Shown here piece after piece: positions 1-10,516 of a stretch of 43,810 nucleotides of DNA; positions within the stretch are counted from its first letter, which is position 1; each line of letters opens with the position of its first letter. The position numbers and the translations under genes are program-made. This stretch comes from Coemansia sp. RSA 1804 (Eukaryota; Kickxellomycota; Kickxellomycetes; Kickxellales; Kickxellaceae), in NCBI GenBank assembly GCA_027578815.1, contig JANBTH010000057.1:1-43810 (forward strand), given 5' to 3'. Under the pieces are notes generated by a model that saw only the letters and a list, made by a program, of their open reading frames with translations, had not been told where the DNA came from and did no database searches.

Positions 1-186
1 CAGAAGGAGGCGATGCGCTGGTACTGCGAAAGGTGCAGCGCGGTTGTGCACGAAAAGTGGTTCTTCTGCACCAGCCTAGATAAGGATCTGGTGCCGGTGA
101 TCGACGAGTACAAGGGCAGCCAGGAGCTGCGCACATGCAAGGCCTGCGGACATCTCAACCCCACGACGTACTCGCCGCCTGCGTAG
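1..186 (+). CDS. BNA1: 3-hydroxyanthranilate 3,4-dioxygenase, C-terminal end (partial)
   Basis: The last 61 codons of a gene that begins left of the window, open from base 1 to the TAG at 184-186. The reading starts QKEAMRWYC and contains two CxxC pairs, YCERC and CKACG. This rubredoxin-like zinc site lies at the C-terminus of the bacterial/fungal form of 3-hydroxyanthranilate 3,4-dioxygenase, a cupin enzyme of the kynurenine route from tryptophan to NAD. The enzyme opens the ring of 3-hydroxyanthranilate to give the precursor of quinolinate. The catalytic cupin core is outside the window, so only the tail supports the call. Confidence 0.8.
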   Translation, partial: QKEAMRWYCERCSAVVHEKWFFCTSLDKDLVPVIDEYKGSQELRTCKACGHLNPTTYSPPA

Positions 187-540
187 GAGGAAGTGGGGAG
201 ATAAAGCAAGCCCTTCTCCTCTCTCGTCTTTTCCTTACTCTTTTCCTTGGCTTTGCTTGGCGTTCTGGATTCCCTCCTCTATCTTTCCCCGTTTTCTGTG
301 CTTCTGTGGCACATACAACAAACAACTATAGAAAATGGCGGATGGGGTAGCACAGTCGTTGTCACTCCTTGTCTGAGAGCATGAGGGAAAACAGGAAACA
401 GCATGTATTCACTTCCCCCTTTCTTTCTTCACTCTTTCTACAGTCCAGGGCTTTTTATCTTTCTTTCAACTGAAGGCTTTCTATATTTTTACACACAGCA
501 GAAACGGTACCAAACCCCCCCCCAAGATAGATTGCTAGAA
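187..540. other. Intergenic: BNA1 3' region and IML2 5' leader
   Basis: Pyrimidine-rich, no convincing gene. An ATG at 403 is in frame with the downstream Iml2-like gene. The 46 codons it would add read as hydrophobic and aromatic low-quality sequence, including a run of C at about 516-524, and look like a translated 5' leader. Confidence 0.5.
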
Positions 541-3500
541 ATGACAAGTCTGGGCGACAGCAGCGACAGCACCAGCAGTAGCAACAGCAGCAGCGGGCTG
601 GCCACAGCCAAGGCGGAAACCGGCATAGCACCGGCAATATCCAGCGCAGGCGAAGAGTCGCAGACGTCGTCTGGCTCATCGGCTCTGCAGGGCATTGATG
701 CGCCACAGGCAAGTCAGGTGCAGGGCGTGGAACCGTCAGACCCGCTCCAGACAGGGCTGCAGCTGGCGATGCAGGCGGTGTGGCTGTTTCTCGACTCGGA
801 CTTTGAGCGCGTGGAGCGGGTAATGGGCAGCAAGCGACACACACTGCTGTATGCGTCCGAAGGATATGCGGCCATCAACTACATGCGCGCGATGATGACG
901 TTCACGCGGGAGGCGATGCAGAGCGCACAAGATGCGGCGCAGAGCACAATTAATCTTGCTGCGCAGCACAGAAAGCCCCGCGGTGTGGCTGGCATGCTCT
1001 CGAGCCAGTCGTCGCGCGCAGCCTCGCCCATGTCAACAAGCAGGGAGCAGACGCCAGTCTCGACGTCGGCGTCTGGCGGAAAGGGCTCGGGAACCGACAT
1101 CAGCAACGGAGCACACAGCAAGCCGAGGTCGCTGGGCGTTTTCCGTATTGACTCACCGCGTCTGACTCTGCGATCCAAGAAGGCGAAGCAGCGCGAGCAG
1201 CTGGGCAGCGGCGACCCGAAGCACGCGCTGGGCTCGGGAGCAAGCATCAGCTCACTGGCCAGCACTGACGAGGCAAGACAGCCGTTCGACCCGGCGCTGC
1301 TGGATGCAAAGTTCAGCGAGCTTCAGGAGTCCGACAGCGCGATAGCGGAGGAAGAAGAGGGCGGCGCGGACGCAGCTCTGGACCGGAAGCAGCCAAGGTC
1401 GTGGACCACTGGGATAGCTACAGTTGCCGACTCGCTGATCGGAATCGTGCGGGCCGGGACGCAGGCGGTGGGAATCAGCCGTCCCGAGTGGCACACGCTG
1501 CGGGGAATGACGCCAACGCAGAGGCATGCGGAGCTGGTTCATGCCGAGGCGCATCTGATGCGCGCCATGCTGAATGTGGCGATGGGCGACGGCGTCATGG
1601 CGCTGCTGCGCGAGGGCTGGAGCGTGCGGTCGGCCTATTCCACGTACCGCAACTGCTACGCCTTCATCCAGGACGCCCATGCATCGGGCGGTACTGTGGA
1701 CGACCACTTTGTCAGCGGCACGTACTTTGGCATGGGTGTCTTCAACATCATTCTCAGCATGCTGCCTGCCCGGCTGCTGCGCTTTATCGAGCTCGTGGGC
1801 TTCTCTGCCGACCGTGCGCTGGGCATTGAGCTCCTGTACATTGCCTCCGGCTGGCGCACTGACAAGCACACCGCTCCGCTGATGCGGCCGCCGCCAGCGT
1901 CTGCTGCGTCGTTGCATCCGTGCAGCTACGGTTTGCGCTCTGAGTTCTGCTCGCTTGTTCTTCAAATCTACCACGTGTTCCTGTGTTCCGATCTGTTCCT
2001 GGACTATCCAAATCTGCCGCTTGTCGAGGCTGTGCTGGGCACGTGTCTCCAGCAGCATCCGGGCGGACTTATGTACATGTACTTTGAAGGCAGGCTGCTG
2101 ATGGCGCGCACGCGGCTCCACGATGCCATTGCGCGGTACACGAGTCTTGTGCACCAGGGCGAGGGCGCTGTGCAGAACATGCATCTGGCCGCTGCCATCT
2201 ACTCTGACCCGTCGGCTACCAGCGCCGCCGAGGACCAGCTGGTTTCCGAGCTCTCCAAGCTGAACGTGGGTGCTACTGATGAGGATGGCGAAGCCGATGA
2301 TTCCAGCGACATATCGTCTTCCTCCACAACTGGAGAGCCACCCATGGCCTTTGGCGAGGCTGGCGGCGTGGCTTCCAAGAGCTCAAAGAACGTCGGCGAG
2401 TGGAGGCAGCTTCAATATCTCGGATACTGGGAGCGGTCGCTGTGTCTGATGGCGCTGGGGCGGTGGCTCGAGGCCGCCGAGGGCTTCAACACGCTGCGCA
2501 AGGAGAACAACTGGAACAAGGCCGTGTACACCTACGCACTAGCCTGCTGTCTGTGGGAGCACCACCTGCTTGCCTTTGACCGTATGCCGCCCGAGGATTC
2601 CGATGACCTGAGCGCCAAGCAAAGGTCGCTGCTGCAGATTGTTTGCAATCTGATGCACAAGGTGCCCACGCTGAAGCGCAAGGTTGCTGGCAAATCCATT
2701 CCAATTGAAAAGTTTGTCATCCGCAAGTCCCGCAAGTTCCATGCCCAGGGAAGCTTCCTTATGCGTCCTGGATTGGAGCTCCTGCACGTCTGGAACCTCT
2801 ACAGCAAGACTCCACACGACAGACTGGAGATTCTGGCCAAGAACGTTGATGCCGATATTGCCCGGCTTGCTCAGTACCAACCCGCCTTGCGGGCCACCAA
2901 ATACCCATATAGACATGCCAACTACCATGACGACCTGGCACTGCTTGTGCTGACCAAGGGATATGTGGCAAAGGAGCTGGCTCATCCTTCGCACACACAC
3001 GCAGTGCACGATTTTTCTGCAGACAAGAAACCGCAAATATCGACGGCGACGGAGTCTGTTGATAACAACCCTGGGCGGTTGACAGCCATTGCCGTTGATT
3101 CTCTTGCCCGTGTGCTCCGGCTGATTCCTTTCATCGAACTCGACCACTACCTTGTTGCGCTGGCGCGCTTCCATCTGGGCAGTCTGTATCTGGACATGCA
3201 TCCAGGCGACACAAAGTGGACTAATCGGGCTCTAGCGCAGTGGAAGGCGATTCTGGATGGCAAGCCTGTGACTTTGCCGCCTCTTCTCTCGATGGATGAG
3301 TACAACGACGTTGCAAAGCTGCTACATCCTTCTTCTTCTAGCGGAGAAGCCTCGACAAACTCGGATGGCTCTTTCTCTGCTGCGCCAACATGCGCGCCAG
3401 AGGAGACCATGCTCCAGGCCACTGGTCATCCGTCGCTGTCCTTCTACGATGGCTCATGGCAAATGTCCGACTGGAAACACCATCCCCCGAGATGGTCCGA

Positions 3501-3621
3501 CTCTAGAAAGTACTCGCTGGAAAACATGATTGAGGTGCGTGCATTCAACGCTACCAACAGACTTAAGGGCTCCATGGACTCCTCATCTGCTGCTGCTGTC
3601 TCTAGTACGAAGCCCTTGTAA
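541..3621 (+). CDS. IML2: Iml2/TTC39 family protein (DUF3808)
   Basis: Single-exon protein of 1026 residues from the ATG at 541 to TAA at 3619. The N-terminus is Ser/Thr/Ala-rich and disordered for about 70 residues. The Iml2/TTC39 core then starts near LAMQAVWLFLDSDFERVERV and continues through TPR-like helical repeats (for example GYWERSLCLMALGRWLEAAEGF) to the region before a Ser-rich C-terminus. Yeast Iml2 is needed for clearance of cytosolic inclusion bodies, linked to lipid droplets; animal TTC39 proteins are poorly understood. A Ser-rich insert lies near residues 580-610. It is longer than yeast Iml2, mainly from low-complexity inserts. The in-frame ATG at 403 was rejected because the added peptide resembles untranslated leader. 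Confidence 0.85.
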   Translation: MTSLGDSSDSTSSSNSSSGLATAKAETGIAPAISSAGEESQTSSGSSALQGIDAPQASQVQGVEPSDPLQTGLQLAMQAVWLFLDSDFERVERVMGSKRHTLLYASEGYAAINYMRAMMTFTREAMQSAQDAAQSTINLAAQHRKPRGVAGMLSSQSSRAASPMSTSREQTPVSTSASGGKGSGTDISNGAHSKPRSLGVFRIDSPRLTLRSKKAKQREQLGSGDPKHALGSGASISSLASTDEARQPFDPALLDAKFSELQESDSAIAEEEEGGADAALDRKQPRSWTTGIATVADSLIGIVRAGTQAVGISRPEWHTLRGMTPTQRHAELVHAEAHLMRAMLNVAMGDGVMALLREGWSVRSAYSTYRNCYAFIQDAHASGGTVDDHFVSGTYFGMGVFNIILSMLPARLLRFIELVGFSADRALGIELLYIASGWRTDKHTAPLMRPPPASAASLHPCSYGLRSEFCSLVLQIYHVFLCSDLFLDYPNLPLVEAVLGTCLQQHPGGLMYMYFEGRLLMARTRLHDAIARYTSLVHQGEGAVQNMHLAAAIYSDPSATSAAEDQLVSELSKLNVGATDEDGEADDSSDISSSSTTGEPPMAFGEAGGVASKSSKNVGEWRQLQYLGYWERSLCLMALGRWLEAAEGFNTLRKENNWNKAVYTYALACCLWEHHLLAFDRMPPEDSDDLSAKQRSLLQIVCNLMHKVPTLKRKVAGKSIPIEKFVIRKSRKFHAQGSFLMRPGLELLHVWNLYSKTPHDRLEILAKNVDADIARLAQYQPALRATKYPYRHANYHDDLALLVLTKGYVAKELAHPSHTHAVHDFSADKKPQISTATESVDNNPGRLTAIAVDSLARVLRLIPFIELDHYLVALARFHLGSLYLDMHPGDTKWTNRALAQWKAILDGKPVTLPPLLSMDEYNDVAKLLHPSSSSGEASTNSDGSFSAAPTCAPEETMLQATGHPSLSFYDGSWQMSDWKHHPPRWSDSRKYSLENMIEVRAFNATNRLKGSMDSSSAAAVSSTKPL

Positions 3622-4315
3622 CTCCCAACCTCTTCCTCTGCTGACACTATGGGAATAGCTCTGAATAATATATATCAATAGAATAGATAGTACTTTTTAA
3701 CAACAGCAAGGATGGCCATATGTAAGACTAGTAGTAAATGTGATGTTGTACATGTAGTTTATTAGGAGGATTTATAAAAGTATGCCTCAGTAACCATTTC
3801 AATAAACCAACAATTGCAAATATTTCTCTGTCTTGGACGCCTGGTTTCAATATTTCTGCTACTATCTATCATAGCCGTAATTGGAGGATATGAAGCTTCA
3901 AAATATTCAGCGTACATTATACAACAACGCACAATATTTTAGCTTGTTCTAAGCGTTGTGCAGTCTTACATAAAACGAAAGAGATACACAACCAGATGCA
4001 CAGGTTTGAAGAGGGGCAGATAAGATACCACATATTTCTACATGTGTCCAAGATATCACATTGTTATACCACGACGTAACAACACAATCAGCAGAAAACA
4101 AAATGTAGCTAAAGAGGAAAATTGCACATATATAAAGAATATGAATGTTGCTGTGCTTCATCTCCATTCACCTACATCCACCAACCATTTCTTCAACTAC
4201 ACAACATACTTGCCTACTACGAATACATTTCCCATTCAAGGTTGCACACACCTGATACATATTATCGAGGCTAAATATTACAAGAATACCAATACAGTGA
4301 ATATAAATAGCAAAT

Positions 4316-4498
4316 ATGACAATAACTATCTACGCAAAAGAAAATGCAGTTCCAGGGGAGACAACAAAAGTAGCTGATAGATATAAAGAGAGAGAGATGC
4401 TAAATATGCAGAGAGAGATGCTAGAGCTAAAGAGAAAGCCAATGATACCACGTCAGGAGGAAAATCATTCAATGGAAAAATCGAAACTAATACGTTAA
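4316..4498 (+). CDS. Possible small gene, 60 aa, unknown
   Basis: ATG at 4316 to TAA at 4496. The product is hydrophilic with a charged helix-prone centre (KEREMLNMQREMLELKRK) and resembles nothing I recognise. A TATA-like ATATATAAAG lies about 190 bases upstream, followed by a pyrimidine/A-rich stretch that looks like a fungal 5' leader. An imperfect duplication of AGAGAGAGATGCTA within the ORF generates the MLNMQREMLEL part. It could be chance; only the leader and even amino-acid composition favour it. Confidence 0.25.
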   Translation: MTITIYAKENAVPGETTKVADRYKEREMLNMQREMLELKRKPMIPRQEENHSMEKSKLIR

Positions 4499-5040
4499 CA
4501 TGCAACGGAATTAATTTCTCCTAGATAAATTATTTGAACATGGATTTATTTGCATTACAAGGCATTTTCAATAGTACTCAAATGTGGAAAGTTTATTAGG
4601 CCTCATGGTTTTAGCCCCTGTAAACAGTGTGATAATAAACTGACAAAGGTTACAATATAAACATATTGCAAAGTTTAAAGCGTTTACTTGGCACCACTAA
4701 GTAAACCAGTTGGTTGGACAACATTGTGTTAACGCTATTCAGTGTTTGGATTTTGGCATAATATGGAACTTGTTTAGGGATTTAAGAGAACTAGCGACAT
4801 ATCACTAATTAAGGAATATGTTAGAAATATATTTACATATATCATTAAACCATTTTAACATCTTTTATTATCATCGTGGTTTAGTGCTGAATCACAAATA
4901 CTGTATACTCTCTTATTTTTATACTATGTTGCAATAATTGAGCCAAATTATGAAATGATGGTACTGTAATACAAGGCACGTTTAGAAAAACGTACACACC
5001 ATTTATACATTAAAAACCCCATATGTCAATTAACAGACTA

Positions 5041-5050
5041 ATCACGTGAT
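5041..5050. promoter_or_regulatory. ATCACGTGAT palindrome (E-box) upstream of UBX gene
   Basis: Perfect 10-base palindrome with a CACGTG core, about 257-264 bases before the FAF2-like start codon. CACGTG is the usual target of bHLH(-Zip) factors such as Cbf1 or SREBP types. The same 8-mer ATCACGTG occurs at three other intergenic sites in this window. Confidence 0.5.
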
Positions 5051-5304
5051 TACAAGTATTTAGATTGTTTTTTCAAAAAAAGTAGCTCCTATTTCAGCCA
5101 TGTTCATTTTCCTTTTCCTCTTTTCCTTTTTGCGTTGAACACTTTTTATTGTCCATCATTTATTACACTCTGTGTTTCAGCTTATAAAATTACTGAATTT
5201 CTTCAGTTGGCACGAGTGATTCTGGTCCAAGGCATAATCAGTCGTTTAATCCGGAAAGGATAACCGCATAGTCACAAGTAGCAAGTAAAGCGGGACCCAC
5301 GAGC

Positions 5305-7011
5305 ATGTCATTACCAACAGGGGATGACAATATTGGAATGCTCCTAGAGAGCCTTACAGATGACCAGCGGAGATTGTTGTTCGAGTTCTGCGACGCAACG
5401 GCCATGGATGACCTGGGCGCAGCAATCAGTGCACTACGGTCAAATGAGTGGAATTTGGAACAGACAATCCAGTCGTTCTTTGAACCAGACCACAATTCGG
5501 GTACTACGAATGCTAATGAACACAGCAGTGTCTCTGGCTTGCGACACAGATCAACGGCAGCCCGTAGTGATGAACAGAACGGAGCCAATAACCACAGCCA
5601 ACGCCTGGCTCGTCGTACAGAACGGAGTTTAAATCGGCCCTCGTTTGCGCTGATACCGCTGATTGCATGGCCGTTTATGCTCTTTGTCCAAGTCTCTCTG
5701 TTCTTTATCCGCGGCTTTCTGACCCTTATAGGGCTTGGACGCATAGCCGCTGCTGGAATTCCCAGAGCTGACCTGAGTGGCAATACAGCCTCCGTTCCAA
5801 GCAACACGTTCGGGCTAGATAGCCGTGACAACGATGCAACTAGTGATGCGGCGCAAATCCGTGACTATTTTGAAAGTGTCTACGGAGACAACCACCCACC
5901 GTTCTTTGCCGACACTTATTCCAGGGCTCTGGAAGCCGCACGCAGAGAGCTAAAGTACTTGGTTGTTATTCTTTGGAGCAAAGAGCATGATGATTCCGAA
6001 AAAGTTGGCCAAACGTTGGTCCATCCCGATGTTGTAGAGTTTCTGAGCCACTCGCGGTTTATCGTATGGATTGGTGATGTATCGCGCGCTGAGGCATACG
6101 GTGCAGCCACCCGACTTGGCGTCACCGCATATCCATTTGTGGGACTGGCCGCATTAAAGCCTGAAATCAGGCTAGGTACTGGAAGTAGCAGCAGATTCAG
6201 ACTGCAGATTGTTGCCAGGATAGATGGTCTGCCCGGTAATATGGCCGGTCCTGACGTTGCTACTGGGCCACTTGCACGCGATTTAATTAGACGCCTAAGT
6301 ATGCCAATCGAGGCAAACGGGCGGTCACTCCAGGCGGCTCGTCGTGAGCAAGAGGCGCGGGATGCAGATCGGCGTCTCCGCGAACAACAGAACGCTGCTT
6401 ACGAGGCGTCTCTTGCCAGGGATCGCGAGCGTGAGCGTCTGGCACGCGAAAGAGAGGAAAGCGAGCATCTACAGCGTGCTGAGGAGGAGAGGCGCGAGCA
6501 AGAGCGCCAAAACCGGGAGAACTGGCGTGAGCAGTGGAGATGGGCAACGCTGGCCCGAATTGTGCGTCAGGAGAAAGAGAGCAGTGCCACTCCTGGCTGC
6601 AGTGGTAGCGGTAGTGACGTGGTCGATGAAGCAGACCCAAAGAACGGATCTGTGGGTAAGTTTATGCTGCGACTCGAGGACGGCACACGCTTGGTGAGGA
6701 CATTCGCTGCCAGCGCCACGATGCAAGATGTATTTGATTTTGTCGAGACACGCAGCGTGGCAAAGGAGTGGGAATCGCTGAATGCCACGCCCTACGGCGA
6801 GCATCTGGACATGATCCAGCCTCCCGAAGGATACAAGCACGAGTACGACTTTGCACTTATTTCCCAGTTCCCGCGTGTTGTCTTTGACGACACAAGCGCA
6901 GTCCTTGGCGAGGTGATGAGTGCAAAAGGGCTGTGGCCATCCGCAGCTCTTATCGTTGAGCCGATATTCGAGTCTGAAGACGAGCATGAGAATGGGGGCG
7001 ACGAAGAGTAG
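5305..7011 (+). CDS. FAF2/UBXD8-like UBX domain protein
   Basis: Single-exon protein of 568 residues with the full FAF2/UBXD8 layout. There is a UBA-like helical bundle at about 18-60, a hydrophobic membrane hairpin at about 114-144 (FALIPLIAWPF... to LIGLG), a thioredoxin-like UAS domain at about 187-310 beginning DYFESVYGDNHPPF, a long Arg/Glu coiled coil at about 335-420, and a C-terminal UBX domain at about 465-555 (FMLRLEDGTRLVRTF). Members sit in the ER and lipid-droplet membrane and recruit the Cdc48/p97 ATPase through UBX to extract ubiquitinated proteins for degradation. The coiled coil and UAS are expected to sense fatty acids, as in human UBXD8; that is family knowledge. It converges with RPB11, with about 135 bases between the stops. 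Confidence 0.9.
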   Translation: MSLPTGDDNIGMLLESLTDDQRRLLFEFCDATAMDDLGAAISALRSNEWNLEQTIQSFFEPDHNSGTTNANEHSSVSGLRHRSTAARSDEQNGANNHSQRLARRTERSLNRPSFALIPLIAWPFMLFVQVSLFFIRGFLTLIGLGRIAAAGIPRADLSGNTASVPSNTFGLDSRDNDATSDAAQIRDYFESVYGDNHPPFFADTYSRALEAARRELKYLVVILWSKEHDDSEKVGQTLVHPDVVEFLSHSRFIVWIGDVSRAEAYGAATRLGVTAYPFVGLAALKPEIRLGTGSSSRFRLQIVARIDGLPGNMAGPDVATGPLARDLIRRLSMPIEANGRSLQAARREQEARDADRRLREQQNAAYEASLARDRERERLAREREESEHLQRAEEERREQERQNRENWREQWRWATLARIVRQEKESSATPGCSGSGSDVVDEADPKNGSVGKFMLRLEDGTRLVRTFAASATMQDVFDFVETRSVAKEWESLNATPYGEHLDMIQPPEGYKHEYDFALISQFPRVVFDDTSAVLGEVMSAKGLWPSAALIVEPIFESEDEHENGGDEE

Positions 7012-7147
7012 ACGAAAACCGTCCTCTTTGTCTTACAATGCCTCGCCATATTTCTTTCTTCTTTTTCTCCTTTATTGGCCATATTGTATTTTTCTCTTTT
7101 TCTTTAAATCCACACACAAAAAGGATGTATACAGCAACAAAAAAAAA

Positions 7148-7651
7148 TCAAAAGTCAATATCGACGTCATCGGGTCTGTCGCTTCTGCCACCAATATCGG
7201 AGGCAGCGCCGAACTCTGACATTGCTGGCTCCATCGCACCGAACCCACCGAACGAAGAGGCAGCAACCGCCCTCTGCTGGGCGCGCATCGCAGCATCGCC
7301 TGCCGAGGAGGGTGCCACACGCGCCAGATCGTTTTCAAACACACTCCGGATGTTTCCGTACTCGAGCATTAGCGACTGTATAGCCTCCTTCATCACGTCG
7401 ATCGGGGTGGTCCTCGATGTGGTCTGGACCTTGAGTTCAATAAGATACTCCAGCGGATGCGGCGATCTGTAGGCGCAGAAGAGAACCTGGGGATGGCTGA
7501 GGAGCCGGTACCGCAGAACGTTGGCTACTGTGTGGTCCTCCCGTTGGATTCTAAATAGCAGGCAGTTTGGCATTTTCGGATCCTTTGTTATTTCAATCTT
7601 CCTGGCGCCCTCCGGAAGGAGGAACATTTCAAAGCGTTCGGGGGCATTCAT
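7148..7651 (-). CDS. RPB11: RNA polymerase II subunit Rpb11
   Basis: 167-residue protein starting MNAPERFEMFLLPEG. It carries the Rpb11/RpoA-like dimerisation signature: EDHTVANVLRYRLLSHP and VLFCAYRSPHPLEY. Rpb11 pairs with Rpb3 as the eukaryotic counterpart of the bacterial alpha dimer and nucleates Pol II assembly in the nucleus. The conserved part covers about residues 1-112. The usual family length is near 115-120, so the Ala/Gly-rich tail with FGGFG and an acidic end (DDVDIDF) adds about 45-50 residues. The start matches the universal family N-terminus. It is divergent to the PIN-like carrier. Confidence 0.93.
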   Translation of the reverse strand: MNAPERFEMFLLPEGARKIEITKDPKMPNCLLFRIQREDHTVANVLRYRLLSHPQVLFCAYRSPHPLEYLIELKVQTTSRTTPIDVMKEAIQSLMLEYGNIRSVFENDLARVAPSSAGDAAMRAQQRAVAASSFGGFGAMEPAMSEFGAASDIGGRSDRPDDVDIDF

Positions 7652-8283
7652 CCTTTGGATTTGTTTTGGATTCGAGTAGCTTGAAGGACGTCGTAATCAC
7701 GACGAAGAATAGGAAAAAAAAAAAAGTAATATTACAAATAGTAAAGCCAGCTGAATTGACGCGAATGGAAGAAAGTGTAGAGAAAGGGACAAGGCAAAAA
7801 AAAGCAAAGACGAAATGTAAAAAATAAACCAACTAACCATCGCTTGCTTGATTTAATTCATTAGTTTTTATTGACTGAACTTTCTTAAGTTTTCATTCCG
7901 CTCGTCTTGCGCACGTGCATAAACAGGCATTGATCTGATTGGCGTGGTTATTTATTCATCTCATAAAAAAGTTTGTGATTCCTGCAGAGCAGGTCTTGGC
8001 AAATAAATAAATATGTAATACAGTCACAAAATTATCTCATGTTTTCCTTCCTTTTTTCCTTTCTAGCCTGACTGCGTAAGTTGGGAGAGGCTGCCATATA
8101 AAGCGGGACAAAATGAAAAGCCAGACCCTTCTCAGCCTTTTGCTTTTCCATTGATTAATTTTTATCCTTATTTTTCCCCTTTGTAAGGGAGTATATATTT
8201 CTTTTCCATTTTTTAATTATTAGAGCATTTGTAACACAAATTAAATTCCCGCGCACAGACGTGACAATACAATTCAAGTGAAG
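7652..8283. promoter_or_regulatory. Divergent promoter region, RPB11 / PIN-like carrier
   Basis: About 630 bases between two divergent start codons. It contains A-rich tracts, a GCACGTGC E-box at 7911-7918 about 261 bases from the RPB11 ATG, and TATA-like stretches, the clearest being GTATATAT near 8191-8198. No ORF of note. Confidence 0.45.
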
Positions 8284-10348
8284 ATGGCAACAGGAGAAGC
8301 AAATGTGCTAGTTTTTGCGTACACGGCAGTGAAGGCGCTGCTGGAGGTGTTTCTCATCGGGCTGACAGGATACATATTCGCAAAGAACGGAACGCTGACA
8401 AAACCAACGCTCAAGGTAAGATACAAGGCAATGAGACCTGCGTGAGCTGTATACAATGCTTGCACGTGGTCTTTTTTCTGGCTATTACTTTTGCTCTGCT
8501 CGCAGACATTCTCTTGCTTCTGACTCAGGGCTTGCGAGTGTAGCGGCAGAGGAAAAGCAAAAGATGGCTGCGCCCTGATTGTCGAGGCGGGCGGTAGAAT
8601 GTTCGGTCGCAGTAATCCTTGTGGGGAGAGAGAGGATGTATAGTCCCCTCCCCCATTTTCCACATTGTTACCTGTCTCCTGGTTGTACTTTTTCACCCTA
8701 CTATTCCACCTGCATGGCATCATCGCTATACTTTAACATTAGCAAATAATAAGCGCCACCCTTGCCTTTATTTTTTCATCGTACTACTGTGTAGAGCCTT
8801 TCGATAATGAGCATCAACTTGCTGACACCGGCCCTGCTGTTCAGCAAGATGACAGAGACGCTAGACCCGGGGCTGCTTATTGAGCTGTGGAACGAGCCGT
8901 TCTTCTACTTTATCTACGGGGGGTTCTCGTTGCTGTGGAGTAGGTTCTGGACAAGGACGCTGAAGATAGAAGAGGACTATGGGCGGTTGTGCCACGTGGC
9001 GACGTTTTTCTCAAACACCAACACGCTTCCCGTATCGCTTATCAAGAGCATTGCACTGAGCGCTGGATCACAATTCCTACTCAAGGACGCAAACGATACA
9101 CCGCTCAAGGTGGCAGCACGCGGCGTGTCGTATGCAATGATATTTGCTACGCTGAACAACATACTGAGATGGAGTTTTGGCGTAGCGTTAATGGGCGGTG
9201 TTAAAACGGCAGCAAAGAGGGTGGCGAACTTTAACTCGGTCAGCACGACGCCGCGCACAATTGCACACTCCCGCACGGCCAGCGATATCAGAGACCTGCC
9301 GCCGTCGCCGCAGCCGGACATGCTGCGCTCGTACGTGGGGAACGACGGAACCGGCAGCGATGACACGGACGAGCTGACACCGCTGTATCTTGGCGCATCG
9401 GCGCATCCGGCTTCCTCCTCATCCTCAAGACTGGTGGTAGGGCGTGCGGTGCGGCTGGTTCGCTCGGCCGGCAAGAGAGTGAGCAAGGCCTGGGGCTCCG
9501 CGCAGAAATGCATGACCCCGCCCGTCTACGCGATCATTGCAGCGTTCGTGGTGATACTGATCGACCCGCTGCACGAGGCGTTCATGGACGAGAAAAGCAT
9601 GCTGTACACGGTGTGGTCGGCCATCGACATGTGCGGCGACGCCTGTGTGCCGCTTATTCTGATCTCGCTCGGCGGACAGCTTGGCATGATGTCGGCGCAG
9701 CAGGCAGCGCAGTCTAAGAAGCCGGCAACGGATGGTAATGGTCGGGAGGAGCGCGAGTCCGACCAGCTGGACAGCATCACGCGCATCTCCTCGGCTGCGC
9801 TTGTGGATTCTGTTCTGGCTTCTGTCACCAGCGAAGACGGACACAGCAGCGAGGGGAGAATGCGCGTGCCCCCGATTATGCTGCGCACCGACACGGAGGC
9901 CGGCGGGTCGACGATTGATCTGGGCAGGCGCGCGGACACGGTTGTGGTGGATGAGGCAATGTCTGGCGACAATGGTAATGATGACGATGACTACAACGAT
10001 GGCAGCCGGCGCATATCTGCACAGGAGCAGCATTGGGGCGTAGTGGTTGTTCTTGTCGGGCGGTTTGTCTTTGTTCCGACGCTGGCCACAGCGCTGATCA
10101 CCACGCTCCGCGTCATGTTCCCGCGTCTTCTGCCAATCATGGTCAACGATCCCGTCTACATCCTCACGCTGCTTATTCTGTCCAGCACGCCGCCTGCCAT
10201 CAACCTCATCACCGTTGCCCAGGCCACCGGCAAGTTCGAGTCTGAGGCTGCGCAGATCCTGTTCTACGGCTACGTCATTGGCATCTTTGTTCTAGCTGTC
10301 GAGGTTTCTGGGTTCCTGTGGCTCACAAACGCGCTCACTGAGGTGTAG
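8284..10348 (+). CDS. PIN-like auxin efflux carrier family membrane transporter (two exons)
   Basis: Exon 1 is 8284-8415 (MATGEANVLVFAYTAVKALL..., 44 codons). A GTAAGA donor follows at 8416 and the intron runs to the TAG at 8792-8794. Exon 2 is 8795-10348. The splice is phase 0 and joins ...TLTKPTLK to SLSIMSINLLTPALLFSKM, which is the family's continuous first-helices signature, giving 561 residues. The family (membrane transport protein, PF03547; yeast Ecm3 and YLR152C relatives) has ten helices in two halves. Here helix blocks sit at the N-terminus and from about residue 250, with the last four helices after residue about 430. The two hydrophilic linkers are Ser/Asp-rich. Substrate is unknown in fungi; ER location is likely by homology. 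Confidence 0.87.
8416..8794 (+). other. Intron of the PIN-like carrier gene (379 nt)
   Basis: GTAAGA donor, pyrimidine-rich 3' part and a GTGTAG acceptor. It is supported by phase-0 joining into an uninterrupted family motif. Without it the second exon would start at the internal ATG 8807 and lack the first transmembrane helix. Confidence 0.85.
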
Positions 10349-10516
10349 AGAGGCCAATGGACACGGAAGGTGAGGATGAACCTATCCTGACTGGCTATCT
10401 TTAAAATATTCTTCTTTTTGCAATGTTTCAACAATTCTCGTACATTTCGTAAAATGAAAAAGAAAGAAAGCGAGCCTAGCTGCCGCAAGGTACTACCAGT
10501 AGTGCTATTGAGCTGT

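Larger units (their letters stand above)
3622..5304. other. AT-rich intergenic region between IML2 and the UBX gene
   Basis: About 1.7 kb of AT-rich DNA without a recognisable conserved gene. It holds an AATAAA at 3801-3806 (possible polyadenylation signal of the Iml2 gene), an ATATATAAAG TATA-like box near 4125-4135 followed by a C/T/A-rich leader-like stretch, one small ORF (listed separately), and an ATCACGTGAT palindrome at 5041. Confidence 0.6.

Noticed and set aside
403..540. In-frame ATG giving 46 extra residues to the Iml2-like protein
   Set aside because: The added peptide is aromatic and hydrophobic leader-like sequence with a poly-C run; the ATG at 541 fits the Ser-rich family head better.
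1252..2184. 310-residue ORF antisense to the Iml2-like gene
   Set aside because: His/Arg/Gln-rich shadow of a GC-rich coding strand; the sense strand has clear family motifs.
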